Below, piece after piece: positions 36,001 to 48,800 of a DNA stretch of 64,000 nt. Each line of letters starts with the position of its first letter. Position 1 is the stretch's first letter. The notes beneath the pieces are model-generated. The model was not told where the DNA came from. It ran no database searches and saw only the letters and a program-made list of their open reading frames with translations. Source of the DNA: Synchiropus splendidus (taxonomy: Eukaryota; Chordata; Actinopteri; Syngnathiformes; Callionymidae); the NCBI RefSeq assembly GCF_027744825.2, contig NW_026527057.1, forward strand, positions 434,001 through 498,000. Reading direction: 5' to 3'. A program made the translations under genes and the position numbers.

Positions 36001-38170
36001 ACGCTTGTCAGCCTGAGATAAGGTGGGTTTCGGAACGCCAAAAATAAAAGTGTTGATAACTTTCGAAAAACCCTTCAGACAGCTTAGATTTGATGTGCAC
36101 CTACTAGAAAGACCCTTTCTGCTATAGTGGGAGGTTAAAATTTCATGTTCTGATGCTTCCCTGAAAGGTTATGGCACAATGCACAAAAACGCTTTTCAGC
36201 CTGAGATAAGGTGGGTTTCGGAACGCCAAACATAAAAGTGTTAATAACTTTCGAAAAACACTTCAGGCAGCTTAGATTTGATGTGCAACTACTAGAAAGA
36301 CCCTTTCTGCTATAGTGGGAGGTTAAAATTTAATGTTCTGAAGCTTCCCTGAAAAGTTATGGCACAATGCACAAAAACGCTTTTTCAGACTGAGATAAGG
36401 TGGGTTTCGGAACGCCAAACATAAAAGTGTTGATAACTTTCGAAAAACACTTCAGACAGCTTAGATTTGATGTGCACCTACTAGAAAGACCCTTTCTGCT
36501 ATAGTGGGAGGTTAAAATTTCATGTTCTGAAGCTTCCCTGAAAAGTTATGGCAGAACGCGTGAAAACGATTTTCAGCCCGAGATAAGGTGTGTTTCGGAA
36601 CGCCAAACATAAAAGTGTTAATAACTTTCGAAAAACACTTCAGACAGCTTAGATTTGATGTGCAACTACTAGAAAGACCCTTTCTGCTATAGTGGGAGGT
36701 TAAAATTTCATGTTCTGAAGCTTCCCTGAAAAGTTATGGCACAATGCGTAAAAACGCTTTTCAGCCTGAGATAAGGTGGGTTTCGGAACGCCAAACAAAT
36801 GTGCTAATAACTTTCGAAAAACACTTCAGACAGCTTAGATTTGATGTGCAACTACTAGAAAGACCCTTTCTGCTATAGTGGGAGGTTAAATTTTCATGTT
36901 CTGAAGCTTCCCTGAAAAGTTATGGCACAATGAACAAATACGCTTTTCAGCCTGAGATAAGGTGGGTTTCGGAACGCCAAACATAAAAGTGTTGATAACT
37001 TTCGAAAAACACTTCAGACAGCTTAGATTTGATGTGCAACTACTAGAAAGACCCTGTCTGCTATAGTGGGAGGTTAAAATTTCATGTTCTGAAGCTTCCC
37101 TGAAAAGTTATGGCACAATGCACAAAAACGCTTTTCAGCCTGAGATAAGGTGGGTTTCGGAACGCCAAAAATAAAAGTGTTGATAACTTTCGAAAAACAC
37201 TTCAGACAGCTTAGATTTGATGTGCACCTAATAGAAAGACCCTTTCTGCTATAGTGGGAGGTTAAAATGTCATGTTCTGAAGCTTCCCTGAAAAGTTATG
37301 GCACAATGCACAAAAACGCTTTTCAGCCTGAGATAAGGTGGGTTTCGGAACGCCAAACATAAAAGTGTTGATAACTGTCGAAAAACACTTCAGACAGCTT
37401 AGATTTGATGTGCACCTACTAGAAAGACCCTTTCTGCTATAGTGGGAGGTTAAAATTTCATGTTCTGAAGCTTCCCTGAAAAGTTAAGGCACAATGCACA
37501 AAAACGCTTTTCAGCCTGAGATAAGGTGGGTTTCGGAACGCCAAACATAAAAGTGTTAATAACTTTCAAAAAACACTTCAGACAGCTTAGATTTGATGTG
37601 CAACTACTAGAAAGACCCTTTCTGCTATAGTGGGAGGTTAAAATTTCATGTTCTGAAGCTTCCCTGAAAAGTTATGGTACAATGCACAAAAACGCTTTTC
37701 AGCCTGAGATAAGGTGGGTTTCGGAACGCCAAACATAAAAGTGTTGATAACTTTCGAAAAACACTTCAGACAGCTTAGATTTGATGTGCACCTACTAGAA
37801 AGAATCTTTCTGCTATAGTGGGAGGTTAAAATTTCATGTTCTGAAGCTTCCCTGAAAAGTTATGGCACAATGCAAAAAAACGCTTTTCAGCCTGAGATAA
37901 GGTGGGTTTCGGAACGCCAAACATAAAAGTGTTAATAACTTTCGAAAAACACTTCAGACAGCTTAGATTTGATGTGCAACTACTAGAAAGATCCTTTCTG
38001 CTATAGTGGGAGGTCAAAATTTCATGTTCTGAAGCTTCCCTGAATAGTTATGGCACAATGCACAAAAAAGCTTTTCAGCCTGAAATAAGGTGGTTTTCGG
38101 AACGCCAAACATAAAAGTGTTGATAACTTTCGAAAATCACTTCAGACAGCTTAGATTTGATGTGCAACTA
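33099..38170 (+). repeat. Mixed satellite monomers with fragments of other blocks
   Basis: The array is continuous but a patchwork. A 3-bp insertion (AAATTATTTCATG) occurs near 33130. Monomers with GTTTTGAAGC, TTATTGCCCAATG, GAAGCTTGCC and GGAACACC (34.26-34.54 kb) are relatives of those at 41.4, 45.9 and 47.4 kb. The 35.28-36.4 kb interval repeats the CTTACGAAAAAC / CATAACAACGC / GAAACACCCTGACTG / GCTTGTCAGCC / TGATGCTTCC order of the 8.5-12.7 kb block. No non-satellite DNA was seen. Confidence 0.82.
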
Positions 38171-38840
38171 CAAGAAAGACCCTTTCTGCTATAGTGGGAG
38201 GTTAAAATTTCATGTTCTGAAGCTTCCCTGAAAAGTTATGGCACAATGCGTAAAAACGCTTTTCAGCCTGAGATAAGGTGGGTTTCGGAACGCCAAACAT
38301 AAAAGTGTTGATAACTTTCGAAAAACACTTCAGACAGCTTAGATTTGAAGTGCAACTACTAGAAAGACCCTTTCTGCTATAGTGGGAGGTTAAAATTTCA
38401 TGTTCTGAAGCTTCCCTGAAAAGTTATGGCACAATGCACAAAAACGCTTTTCAGCCTGAGATAAGGTGGGTTTCGGAACGCCAAACATAAAAGTGTTGAT
38501 AACTTTCGAAAAACACTTCAGACAGCTTAGATATGATGTGCACCTACTAGAAAGACCCTTTCTGCTATAGTGGGAGGTTAAAATTTCATGTTCTGAAGCT
38601 TCCCTGAAAAGTTATGGCACAATGCAAAAAAAACGCTTTTCAGCCTGAGATAAGGTGGGTTTCGGAACGCCAAACATAAAAGTGTTAATAACTTTCAAAA
38701 AACACTTCAGACAGCATAGATTTGATGTGCAACTACTAGAAAGACCCTTTCTGCTATAGTGGGAGGTTAAAATTTCATGTTCTGAAGCTTCCCTGAAAAG
38801 CTATGGCACAATGCACAAAAACGCTTTTCAGCCTGAAATA
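38171..38840 (+). repeat. 11-monomer-offset duplicate segment, left copy
   Basis: The ordered variants TACAAGAAAGACC (38169), GCGTAAAAACGC, GAAGTGCAAC, AGATATGATGTG, a poly-A-extended GCAAAAAAAACGC and CAGCATAGATTTG recur near 40238-40840. The offset is 2,069 bp, falling to 2,068 bp after the extra A in this copy. Confidence 0.8.
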
Positions 38841-40239
38841 AGGTGGGTTTCGGAACGCCAAACATAAAAGTGTTGATAACTTTCGAAAAACACTTCAGAC
38901 AGCTTAGATTTGATGTGCACCTACTAGAAAGACCCTTTCTGCTACAGCGGGAGTTTAAAATTTCATGTTCTGAAGCTTCCCTGAAAAGTTATGGCACAAT
39001 GCACAAAAACGCTTTTCAGCCTGAGATAAGGTGGGTTTCGGAACGCCAAACATAAAAGTGTTGATAACTTTCGAAAAACACTTCAGACAGCTTAGATTTG
39101 ATGTGCACCTACAAGAAAGACCCTTTCTGCTATAGTGGGATGTTAAAATATCATGTTTTGAAGCTTCCCTGAAAAGTTACGGCACAATGCACAAAAACGC
39201 ATTTCAGCCTGCGATAAGGTGGGTTTCGGAACGCCAAACATAAAAGTGTTGATAACTTTCGAAAAACACTTCAGACAGCTTAGATTTGATGTGCACCTAC
39301 TAGAAAGACCCTTTCTGCTATAGTGGGAGGTTAAAATTTCATGTTCTGAAGGTTCCCTGAAAAGTTATGGCAGAATGCACAAAAACGCTTTTCAGCAAGA
39401 GATAAGGTGGGTTTCGGAACGCCAAACATAAAAGTGTTGATAACCTTCGAAAAACACTTCAGACAGCTTAGATTTGATGTGCAACTACTAGAAAGACCCT
39501 TTCTGCTATAGTGGGAGGTTAAAATTTCATGTTCTGAAGCATCCCTGAAAAGTTATGGCACAATGCACAAAAACGCTTTTCAGCCTGAGATAAGGTGGGT
39601 TTCGGAACGCCAAACATAAAAGTGTTGATAACTTTCGAAAAACACTTCAGACAGCTTAGATTTGATGTGCACCTACTTGAAAGACCCTTTCTGCTATAGT
39701 GGGAGGTTAAAATTTCATGTTCTGAAGCTTCCCTGAAAAGTTAAGGCACAATGCACAAAAACGCTTTTCAGCCTGAGATAAGGTGGGTTTCGGAACGCCA
39801 AACATAAAAGTGTTAATAACTTTCAAAAAACACTTCAGACAGCTTAGATTTGATGTGCAACTACTAGAAAGACCCTTTCTGCTATAGTGGGAGGTTAAAA
39901 TTTCATGTTCTGAAGCTTCCCTGAAAAGTTATGGCACAATGCACAAAAACGCTTTTTAGCCTGAGATAAGGTGGGTTTCGGAACGCCAAACATAAAAGTG
40001 TTGATAACTTTCGAAAAACACTTCAGACAGCTTAGATATGATGTGCACCTACTAGAAAGACCCTTCCTGCTATAGTGGGAGGTTAAAATTCCATGTTCTG
40101 AAGCTTCCCTGAAAAGTTATGGCACAATGCACAAAAACGCTTTTCAGCCTGAGATAAGGTGGGTTTCGGAACGCCAAACATAAAAGTGTTAATAACTTTC
40201 AAAAAACACTTCAGACAGCATAGATTTGATGTGCAACTA
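38841..40239 (+). repeat. Satellite monomers between the two 11-monomer-offset copies
   Basis: These are near-consensus monomers with private variants. They include CTACAGCGGGAGTTT (38942), which removes the usual TAG; GGGATGTTAAAATATC (39137); GCGATAAGG; CAGCAAGAGATAAGG (39393) and GAAGCATCC (39536). Relatives of the CTACAGCGGG monomer occur at 44.0 and 48.7 kb. Only satellite sequence is present. Confidence 0.8.
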
Positions 40240-41345
40240 CAAGAAAGACCCTTTCTGCTATAGTGGGAGGTTAAAATTTCATGTTCTGAAGCTTCCCTGA
40301 AAAGTTATGGCACAATGCGTAAAAACGCTTTTCAGCCTGAGATAAGGTTGGTTTCGGAACGCCAAACATAAAAGTGTTGATAACTTTCGAAAAACACTTC
40401 AGACAGCTTGGATTTGAAGTGCAACTACTAGAAAGACCCTTTCTGCTATAGTGGGAGGTTAAAATTTCATGTTCTGAAGCTTCCCTGAAAAGTTATGGCA
40501 CAATGCACAAAAACGCTTTTCAGCCTGAGATAAGGTGGGTTTCGGAACGCCAAACATAAAAGTGTTGATAACTTTCGAAAAACACTTCAGACAGCTTAGA
40601 TATGATGTGCACCTACTAGAAAGACCCTTTCTGCTATAGTGGGAGGTTAAAATTTCATGTTCTGAAGCTTCCCTGAAAAGTTATGGCACAATGCAAAAAA
40701 ACGCTTTTCAGCCTGAGATAAGGTGGGTTTCGGAACGCCAAACATAAAAGTGTTAATAACTTTCAAAAAACACTTCAGACAGCATAGATTTGATGTGCAA
40801 CTACTAGAAAGACCCTTTCTGCTATAGTGGGAGGTTAAAATTTCATGTTCTGAAGCTTCCCTGAAAAGTTATGGCACAATGCACAAAAACGCTTTTCAGC
40901 CTGAGATAAGGTGGGTTTCGGAACGCCAAACATAAAAGTGTTGATAACTTTCGAAAAACACTTCAGACAGCTTAGATTTGATGTGCACCTACTAGAAAGA
41001 CCCTTTCTGCTATAGTGGGAGGTTAAAATTTCATGTTCTGAAGCTTCCCTGAAAAGTAATGGCACAATGCAAAAAAACGCTTTTCAGCCTGAGATAAGGT
41101 GGGTTTCGGAACGCCAAACATAAAAGTGTTAATAACTTTCGAAAAACACTTCAGACAGCTTAGATTTGATGTGCAACTACTAGAAAGACCCTTTTTGCTA
41201 TAGTGGGAGGTTAAAATTTCATGTTCTGAAGCTTCCCTGAATAGTTATGGCACAATGCACAAAAAAGCTTTTCAGCCTGAAATAAGGTGGGTTTCGGAAC
41301 GCCAAACATAAAAGTGTTGATAACTTTCGAAAAACACTTCAGACA
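40240..41345 (+). repeat. 11-monomer-offset duplicate segment, right copy, and flank
   Basis: The first roughly 600 bp repeat the 38.17-kb segment (TACAAGAAAGACC, GAAGTGCAAC, AGATATGATGTG, CAGCATAGATTTG). After that the correspondence fades and the monomers become near-consensus, up to the start of the 24-monomer duplication. Confidence 0.78.
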
Positions 41346-44300
41346 GCTTAGATTTGATGTGCACCTACTAGAAAGACCCTTTCTGCTATAGTGGGAGGTT
41401 AAAATTTCATGTTTTGAAGCTTCCCTGAAAAGTTATTGCCCAATGCACAAAAACGCTTTTCAGCCTGAGATAAGGTGGGTTTCGGAACGCCAAACATAAA
41501 AGTGTTGATAACTTTCGAAAAACACTTCAGACAGCTTAGATTTGAAGTGCAACTACTAGAAAGACCCTTTCTGCTATAGTGGGAGGTTAAAATTTCATGT
41601 TCTGAAGCTTGCCTGAAAAGTTATGGCACAATGCACAAAAACGCTTTTCAGCCTGAGATAAGGTGGGTTTCGGAACACCAAACATAAAAGTGTTAATAAC
41701 TTTCGAAAAACACTTCAGACAGCTTAGATTTGATGTGCAACTACTAGAAAGACCCGTTCTGCTATAGTGGGAGGTTAAAATTTCATGTTCTGAAGCTTCC
41801 CTGAAAAGTTATGGCACAATGCATAAAAACACTTTTCAGCCTGAGATAAGGTGGGTTTCGGAACGCCAAACATAAAAGTGTTGATAACTTTCGAAAAACA
41901 CTTCAGACAGGTCAGATTTGATGTGCACCTACTAGAAAGACCCTTTGTGCTATAGTGGGAGGTTAAAATTTCATGTTCTGAAGCTTCCCTGAAAAGTTAT
42001 GGCACAATGCGTAAAAACGCTTTTCAGCCTGAGATAAGGTGGGTTTCGGAACGCCAAACATAAAAGTGTTAATAACTTTCGAAAAACACTTCAGACAGCT
42101 TAGATTTGATGTGCAACTACTAGAAAGACCCTTTCTGCTATAGTGGGAGGTTAAAATTTCATGTTCTGAAGCTTCCCTGAAAAGTTATGGCACAATGCAT
42201 AAAAACACTTTTCAGCCTGAGATAAGGTGGGTTTCGGAACGCCAAACATAAAAGTGTTAATAACTTTCGAAAAACACTTCAGACAGCTTAGATTTGATGT
42301 GCAACTACTAGAAAGACCCTTTCTGCTATAGTGGGAGGTTAAAATGTCATGTTCTGAAGCTTCCCTGAAAAGTTATGGCACAATGCACAAAAACGCTTTT
42401 CAGCCTGAGATAAGGTGGGTTTCGGAACGCCAAACATAAAAGTGTTAATAACTTTCGAAAAACACTTCAGACAGCTTAGATTTGATATGCAACTACTAGA
42501 AAGCCCCTTTCTGCTATAGTGGGAGGTTAAAATTTCATGTTCTGAAGCTTCCCTGAAAAGTTATGGCACAATGCACAAAAACGCTTTTCAGCCTGAGATA
42601 AGGTGGGTTTCGGAACGCCAAACATAAAAGTGTTGATAACTTTCGAAAAACACTTCAGACAGCTTCGATTTGATGTGCACCTACTAGAAAGACCCTTTCT
42701 GCTATAGTGGGAGGTTAAAATTTCATGTTCTGAAGCTTCCCTGAAAAGTTATGGCACAATGCACAAAAACGCTTTTCAGCCTGAGATAAGGTGGGTTTCG
42801 GAACGCCAAACATAAAAGTGTTAATAACTTTCGAAAAACACTTCAGACAGCTTTGATTTGATGTGCAACTACTAGAAAGATCCTTTCTGTTATAGTGGGA
42901 GGTTAAAATTTCATGTTCTGAAGCTTCCCTGAATAGTTATGGCACAATGCACAAAAACACTTTTCAGCCTGAGATAAGGTGGGTTTCGGAACGCCAAACA
43001 TAAAAGTGTTAATAACTTTCGAAAAACACTTCAGGCAGCTTAGATTTGATGTGCAACTACTAGAAAGACCCTATCTGCTATAGTGGGAGGTTAAAATTTC
43101 ATGTTCTGAAGCTTCCCTGAAAAGTTATGGCACAATGCAGAAAAACGCTTTTCAGCCTGAGATAAGGTGGGTTTCGGAACGCCAAACATAAAAGTGTTGA
43201 TAACTTTCGAAAAACACGTAAGACAGCTTAGATTTGATGTGCACCTACTCGAAAGACCCTTTCTGCTATAGTGGGAGGTTAAAATTTCATGTTCTGAAGC
43301 TTCCCTGAAAAGTTATGGCACAATGCACAAAAACGCTTTTCAGCCTGAGATAAGGTGGGTTTCGGAACGCCAAACATAAAAGTGTTGATAACTTTCGAAA
43401 AACACTTCAGACAGCTTTGATATGATGTGCACCTACTAGAAAGACCATTTCTGCTTTAGTGGGAGGTTAAAATTTCATGTTCTGAAGCTTCCCTGAAAAG
43501 TTATGGCACAATGCACAAAAACGCTTTTCAGCCTGAGATAAGGTGGGTTTCGGAACGCCAAACATAAAAGTGTTGATAACTTTCGAAAAACACTTCAGAC
43601 AGCTTAGATTTGATGTGCAACTACTAGAAAGACCCTTTCTGCTATAGTGGGAGGTTAAAATTTCATGTTCTGAAGGTTCCCTGAAAAGTTATGGCACAAT
43701 GCACAAAAACGCTTTTCAGCCTGAGATAAGGTGGGTTTCGGAACGCCAAACATAAAAGTGTTGATAACCTTCGAAAAACACTTCAGACAGCTTAGATTTG
43801 ATGTGCAACTACTAGAAAGACCCTTTCTGCTATAGTTGGAGGTTAAAATTTCATGTTCTGAAGCTTCCCTGAAAAGTTATGGCACAATGCACAAAAACGC
43901 TTTTCAGCAAGAGATAAGGTGGGTTTCGGAACGCCGAACATAAAAGTGTTAATAACTTTCGAAAAACACTTCAGACAGCTTAGATTTGATGTGCACCTAC
44001 TAGAAAGACCCTTTCTGCTACAGCGGGGGGTTAAAATTTCATGTTCTGAAGCTTCCCTGAAAAGTTATGGCACAATGCACAAAAACGCTTTTCAGCCTGA
44101 GATAAGGTGGGTTTCGGAACGCCAAACATAAAAGTGTTGATAACTTTCGAAAAACACTTCAGACAGCTTCGATTTGATGTGCACCTACGAGAAAGACCCT
44201 TTCTGCTATAGTGGGATGTTAAAATATCATGTTCTGAAGCTTCCCTGAAAAGTTACGGCACAATGCACAAAAACGCTTTTCATCCTGCGATAAGGTGAGT

Positions 44301-45857
44301 TTCGGAACGCCAAACATAAAAGTGTTAATAACTTTCGAAAAACACTTCAGACAGCTTAGATTTGATGTGCAACTACTAGACAGACCCTTTCTGCTATAGT
44401 GGGAGGTTAAAATTTCATGTTCTGAAGCTTCCCTGAAAAGTTATGGCACAATGCGTAAAAACGCTTTTCAGCCTGAGATAAGGTGGGTTTCGGAACGCCA
44501 AACATAAAAGTGTTGATAACTTTCGAAAAACACTTCAGACAGCTTAGATTTGATGTGCAACTACGAGAAAGACCCTTTCTGCTATAGTGGGAGGTTAAAA
44601 TTTCATGTTCTGAAGCTTCCCTGAAAAGTTATGGCACAATGCACAAAAATGCTTTTCAGCCTGAGATAAGGTGGGTTTCGGAAAGCCAAACATAAAAGTG
44701 TTGATAACTTTCGAAAAACACTTCAGACAGCTTAGATTTGATGTGCACCTACTAGAAAGACCCTTTCTGCTATAGTGGGAGGTTAAAATTTCATGTTCTG
44801 AAGCTTCCCTGAAAAGTTATGGCACAATGCACAAAAACGCTTTTCAGCCTGAGAAAAAGTGGGTTTCGGAATGCCAAACATAAAAGTGTTGATAACTTTC
44901 GAAAAACACTTCAGACAGCTGAGATTTGATGTGCAACTACTAGAAAGACCCTTTCTGCTATAGTGGGAGGTTAAAATTTCATGTTCTGAAGCTTCCCTGA
45001 AAAGTTATGGCACAATGCACAAAAACGCTTTTCAGCCTGAGATAAGGTGGGTTTCGGAACGCCAAACATAAAAGTGTTGATAACTTTCGAAAAACACTTC
45101 AGACAGCTTAGATTTGATGTGCACCTACTAGAAAGACCCTTTCTGCTATAGTGGGAGGTTAAAATTTCATGTTCTGAAGCTTCCCTGAAAAGTTACGGCA
45201 CAATGCACAAAAACGCTTTTTAGCCTGAGATAAGGTGGGTTTCGGAACGCCAAACATAAAAGTGTTGATAACTTTCGAAAAATACTTCAGACAGCTTAGA
45301 TTTGATGTGTACCTACTAGAAAGACCCTTTCTGCTATAGTGGGAGGTTAAAATTTCATGTTCTGAAGCTTCCCTGAAAAGTTATGGCACAATGCGAAAAA
45401 ACGCTTTTCAGCCTGAGATAAGGTGGGTTTCGGAACGCCAAACATAAAAGTGTTAATAACTTTCGAAAAACACTTCAGCCAACTTAGATTTGATGTGCAA
45501 CTACGAGAAAGACCGTTTCTGCTATAGTGGGAGGTTAAAATTTCACGTTCTGAAGCTTCCCTGAAAAGTTATGGCACAATGCGTAAAAACGCTTTTCAGC
45601 CTGAGATTAGGTGGGTTTCGGAACGCCAAACATAAAAGTGTTGATAACTTTCGAAAAACACTTCAGACAGTTTAGATTTGATGTGCACCTACTTGAAAGA
45701 CCCTTTCTGCTATAGTGGGAGGTTAAAATTTCATGTTCTGAAGCTTCCCTGAAAAGTAATGGCACAATGCGTAAAAACGCTTTTCAGCCTGAGATAAGGT
45801 GGGTTTCGGAACGCCAAACATAAAAGTGTTAATAACTTTCGAAAAACACTTCAGAAA
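41346..45857 (+). repeat. 24-monomer (4,512-bp) segmental duplication, copy A
   Basis: Markers GTTTTGAAGC plus TTATTGCCCAATG (41411), GAAGCTTGCC (41604), GGAACACC (41672), CAGGTCAG (41909), GAAAGCCCC, CAGCTTCGATTT, CTTTCTGTTATAG, CACGTAAGAC, the CAGCGGGGGG monomer (44022), CATCCTGCGATAAGG (44280) and CAGCCAACTTAG (45477) all recur in copy B. Offsets are 4,512 bp at the start, 4,324 bp after one monomer missing from B, and 4,700 bp after two monomers gained in B. The junction falls at about 45853-45876, where CAGAAAGC is followed by GTGCACCTAC. Confidence 0.88.
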
Positions 45858-48800
45858 GCTTAGATTTGATGTGCACCTACTAGAAAGACCCTTTCTGCTA
45901 TAGTGGGAGGTTAAAATTTCATGTTTTGAAGCTTCCCTGAAAAGTTATTGCCCAATGCACAAAAACGCTTTTCAGCCTGAGATAAGGTGGGTTTCGGAAC
46001 GCCAAACATAAAAGTGTTGATAACTTTCGAAAAACACTTCAGACAGCTTAGATTTGAAGTGCAACTACTAGAAAGACCCTTTCTGCTATAGTGGGAGGTT
46101 AAAATTTCATGTTCTGAAGCTTGCCTGAAAAGTTATGGCACAATGCACAAAAACGCTTTTCAGCCTGAGATAAGGTGGGTTTCGGAACACCAAACATAAA
46201 AGTGTTGATAACTTTCGAAAAACACTTCAGACAGGTCAGATTTGATGTGCACCTACTAGAAAGACCCTTTGTGCTATAGTGGGAGGTTAAAATTTCATGT
46301 TCTGAAGCTTCCCTGAAAAGTTATGGCACAATGCGTAAAAACGCTTTTCAGCCTGAGATAAGGTGGGTTTCGGAACGCCAAACATAAAAGTGTTAATAAC
46401 TTTCGAAAAACACTTCAGACAGCTTAGATTTGATGTGCAACTACTAGAAAGACCCTTTCTGCTATAGTGGGAGGTTAAAATTTCATGTTCTGAAGCTTCC
46501 CTGAAAAGTTATGGCACAATGCATAAAAACACTTTTCAGCCTGAGATAAGGTGGGTTTCGGAACGCCAAACATAAAAGTGTTAATAACTTTCGAAAAACA
46601 CTTCAGACAGCTTAGATTTGATGTGCAACTACTAGAAAGACCCTTTCTGCTATAGTGGGAGGTTAAAATGTCATGTTCTGAAGCTTCCCTGAAAAGTTAT
46701 GGCACAATGCACAAAAACGCTTTTCAGCCTGAGATAAGGTGGGTTTCGGAACGCCAAACATAAAAGTGTTAATAACTTTCGAAAAACACTTCAGACAGCT
46801 TAGATTTGATATGCAACTACTAGAAAGCCCCTTTCTGCTATAGTGGGAGGTTAAAATTTCATGTTCTGAAGCTTCCCTGAAAAGTTATGGCACAATGCAC
46901 AAAAACGCTTTTCAGCCTGAGATAAGGTGGGTTTCGGAACGCCAAACATAAAAGTGTTGATAACTTTCGAAAAACACTTCAGACAGCTTCGATTTGATGT
47001 GCACCTACTAGAAAGACCCTTTCTGCTATAGTGGGAGGTTAAAATTTCATGTTCTGAAGCTTCCCTGAAAAGTTATGGCACAATGCACAAAAACGCTTTT
47101 CAGCCTGAGATAAGGTGGGTTTCGGAACGCCAAACATAAAAGTGTTAATAACTTTCGAAAAACACTTCAGACAGCTTTGATTTGATGTGCAACTACTAGA
47201 AAGATGCTTTCTGTTATAGTGGGAGGTTAAAATTTCATGTTCTGAAGCTTCCCTGAATAGTTATGGCACAATGCACAAAAACACTTTTCAGCCTCAGATA
47301 AGGTGGGTTTCGGAGCGCCAAACATAAAAGTGTTAATAACTTTCAAAAAACACTTCAGACAGCTTAGATTTGATGTGCAACTACTAGAAAGACCCTTTCT
47401 GCTATAGTGGGAGGTTAAAATTTCATGTTCTGAAGCTTCCCTGAAAAGTTATTGCCCAATGCACAAAAACGCTTTTCAGCCTGAGATAATGTGGGTTTCG
47501 GAACGCCAAACATAAAAGTGTTGATAACTTTCGAAAAACACTTCAGACAGCTTAGATTTGATGTGCAACTACTAGAAAGACCCTTTCTGCTATAGTGGGA
47601 GGTTAAAATTTCATGTTCTGAAGCTTGCCTGAAAAGTTAAGGCACAATGCACAAAAACGCTTTTCAGCCTGAGATAAGGTGGGTTTCGGAACGCCAAACA
47701 TAAAAGTGTTAATAACTTTCGAAAAACACTTCAGGCAGCTTAGATTTGATGTGCAACTACTAGAAAGACCCTATCTGCTATAGTGGGAGGTTAAAATTTC
47801 ATGTTCTGAAGCTTCCCTGAAAAGTTATGGCACAATGCAGAAAAACGCTTTTCAGCCTGAGATAAGGTGGGTTTCGGAACGCCAAACATAAAAGTGTTGA
47901 TAACTTTCGAAAAACACGTAAGACAGCTTAGATTTGATGTGCACCTACTCGAAAGACCCTTTCTGCTATAGTGGGAGGTTAAAATTTCATGTTCTGAAGC
48001 TTCCCTGAAAAGTTATGGCACAATGCACAAAAACGCTTTTCAGCCTGAGATAAGGTGGGTTTCGGAACGCCAAACATAAAAGTGTTGATAACTTTCGAAA
48101 AACACTTCAGACAGCTTTGATATGATGTGCACCTACTAGAAAGACCATTTCTGCTATAGTGGGAGGTTAAAATTTCATGTTCTGAAGCTTCCCTGAAAAG
48201 TTATGGCACAATGCACAAAAACGCTTTTCAGCCTGAGATAAGGTGGGTTTCGGAACGCCAAACATAAAAGTGTTGATAACTTTCGAAAAACACTTCAGAC
48301 AGCTTAGATTTGATGTGCAACTACTAGAAAGACCCTTTCTGCTATAGTGGGAGGTTAAAATTTCATGTTCTGAAGGTTCCCTGAAAAGTTATGGCACAAT
48401 GCACAAAAACGCTTTTCAGCCTGAGATAAGGTGGGTTTCGGAACGCCAAACATAAAAGTGTTGATAACCTTCGAAAAACACTTCAGACAGCTTAGATTTG
48501 ATGTGCAACTACTAGAAAGACCCTTTCTGCTATAGTTGGAGGTTAAAATTTCATGTTCTGAAGCTTCCCTGAAAAGTTATGGCACAATGCACAAAAACGC
48601 TTTTCAGCCTGAGATAAGGTGGGTTTCGGAACGCCGAACATAAAAGTGTTAATAACTTTCGAAAAACACTTCAGACAGCTTAGATTTGATGTGCACCTAC
48701 TAGAAAGACCCTTTCTGCTACAGCGGGGGGTTAAAATTTCATGTTCTGAAGCTTCCCTGAAAAGTTATGGCACAATGCACAAAAACGCTTTTCAGCCTGA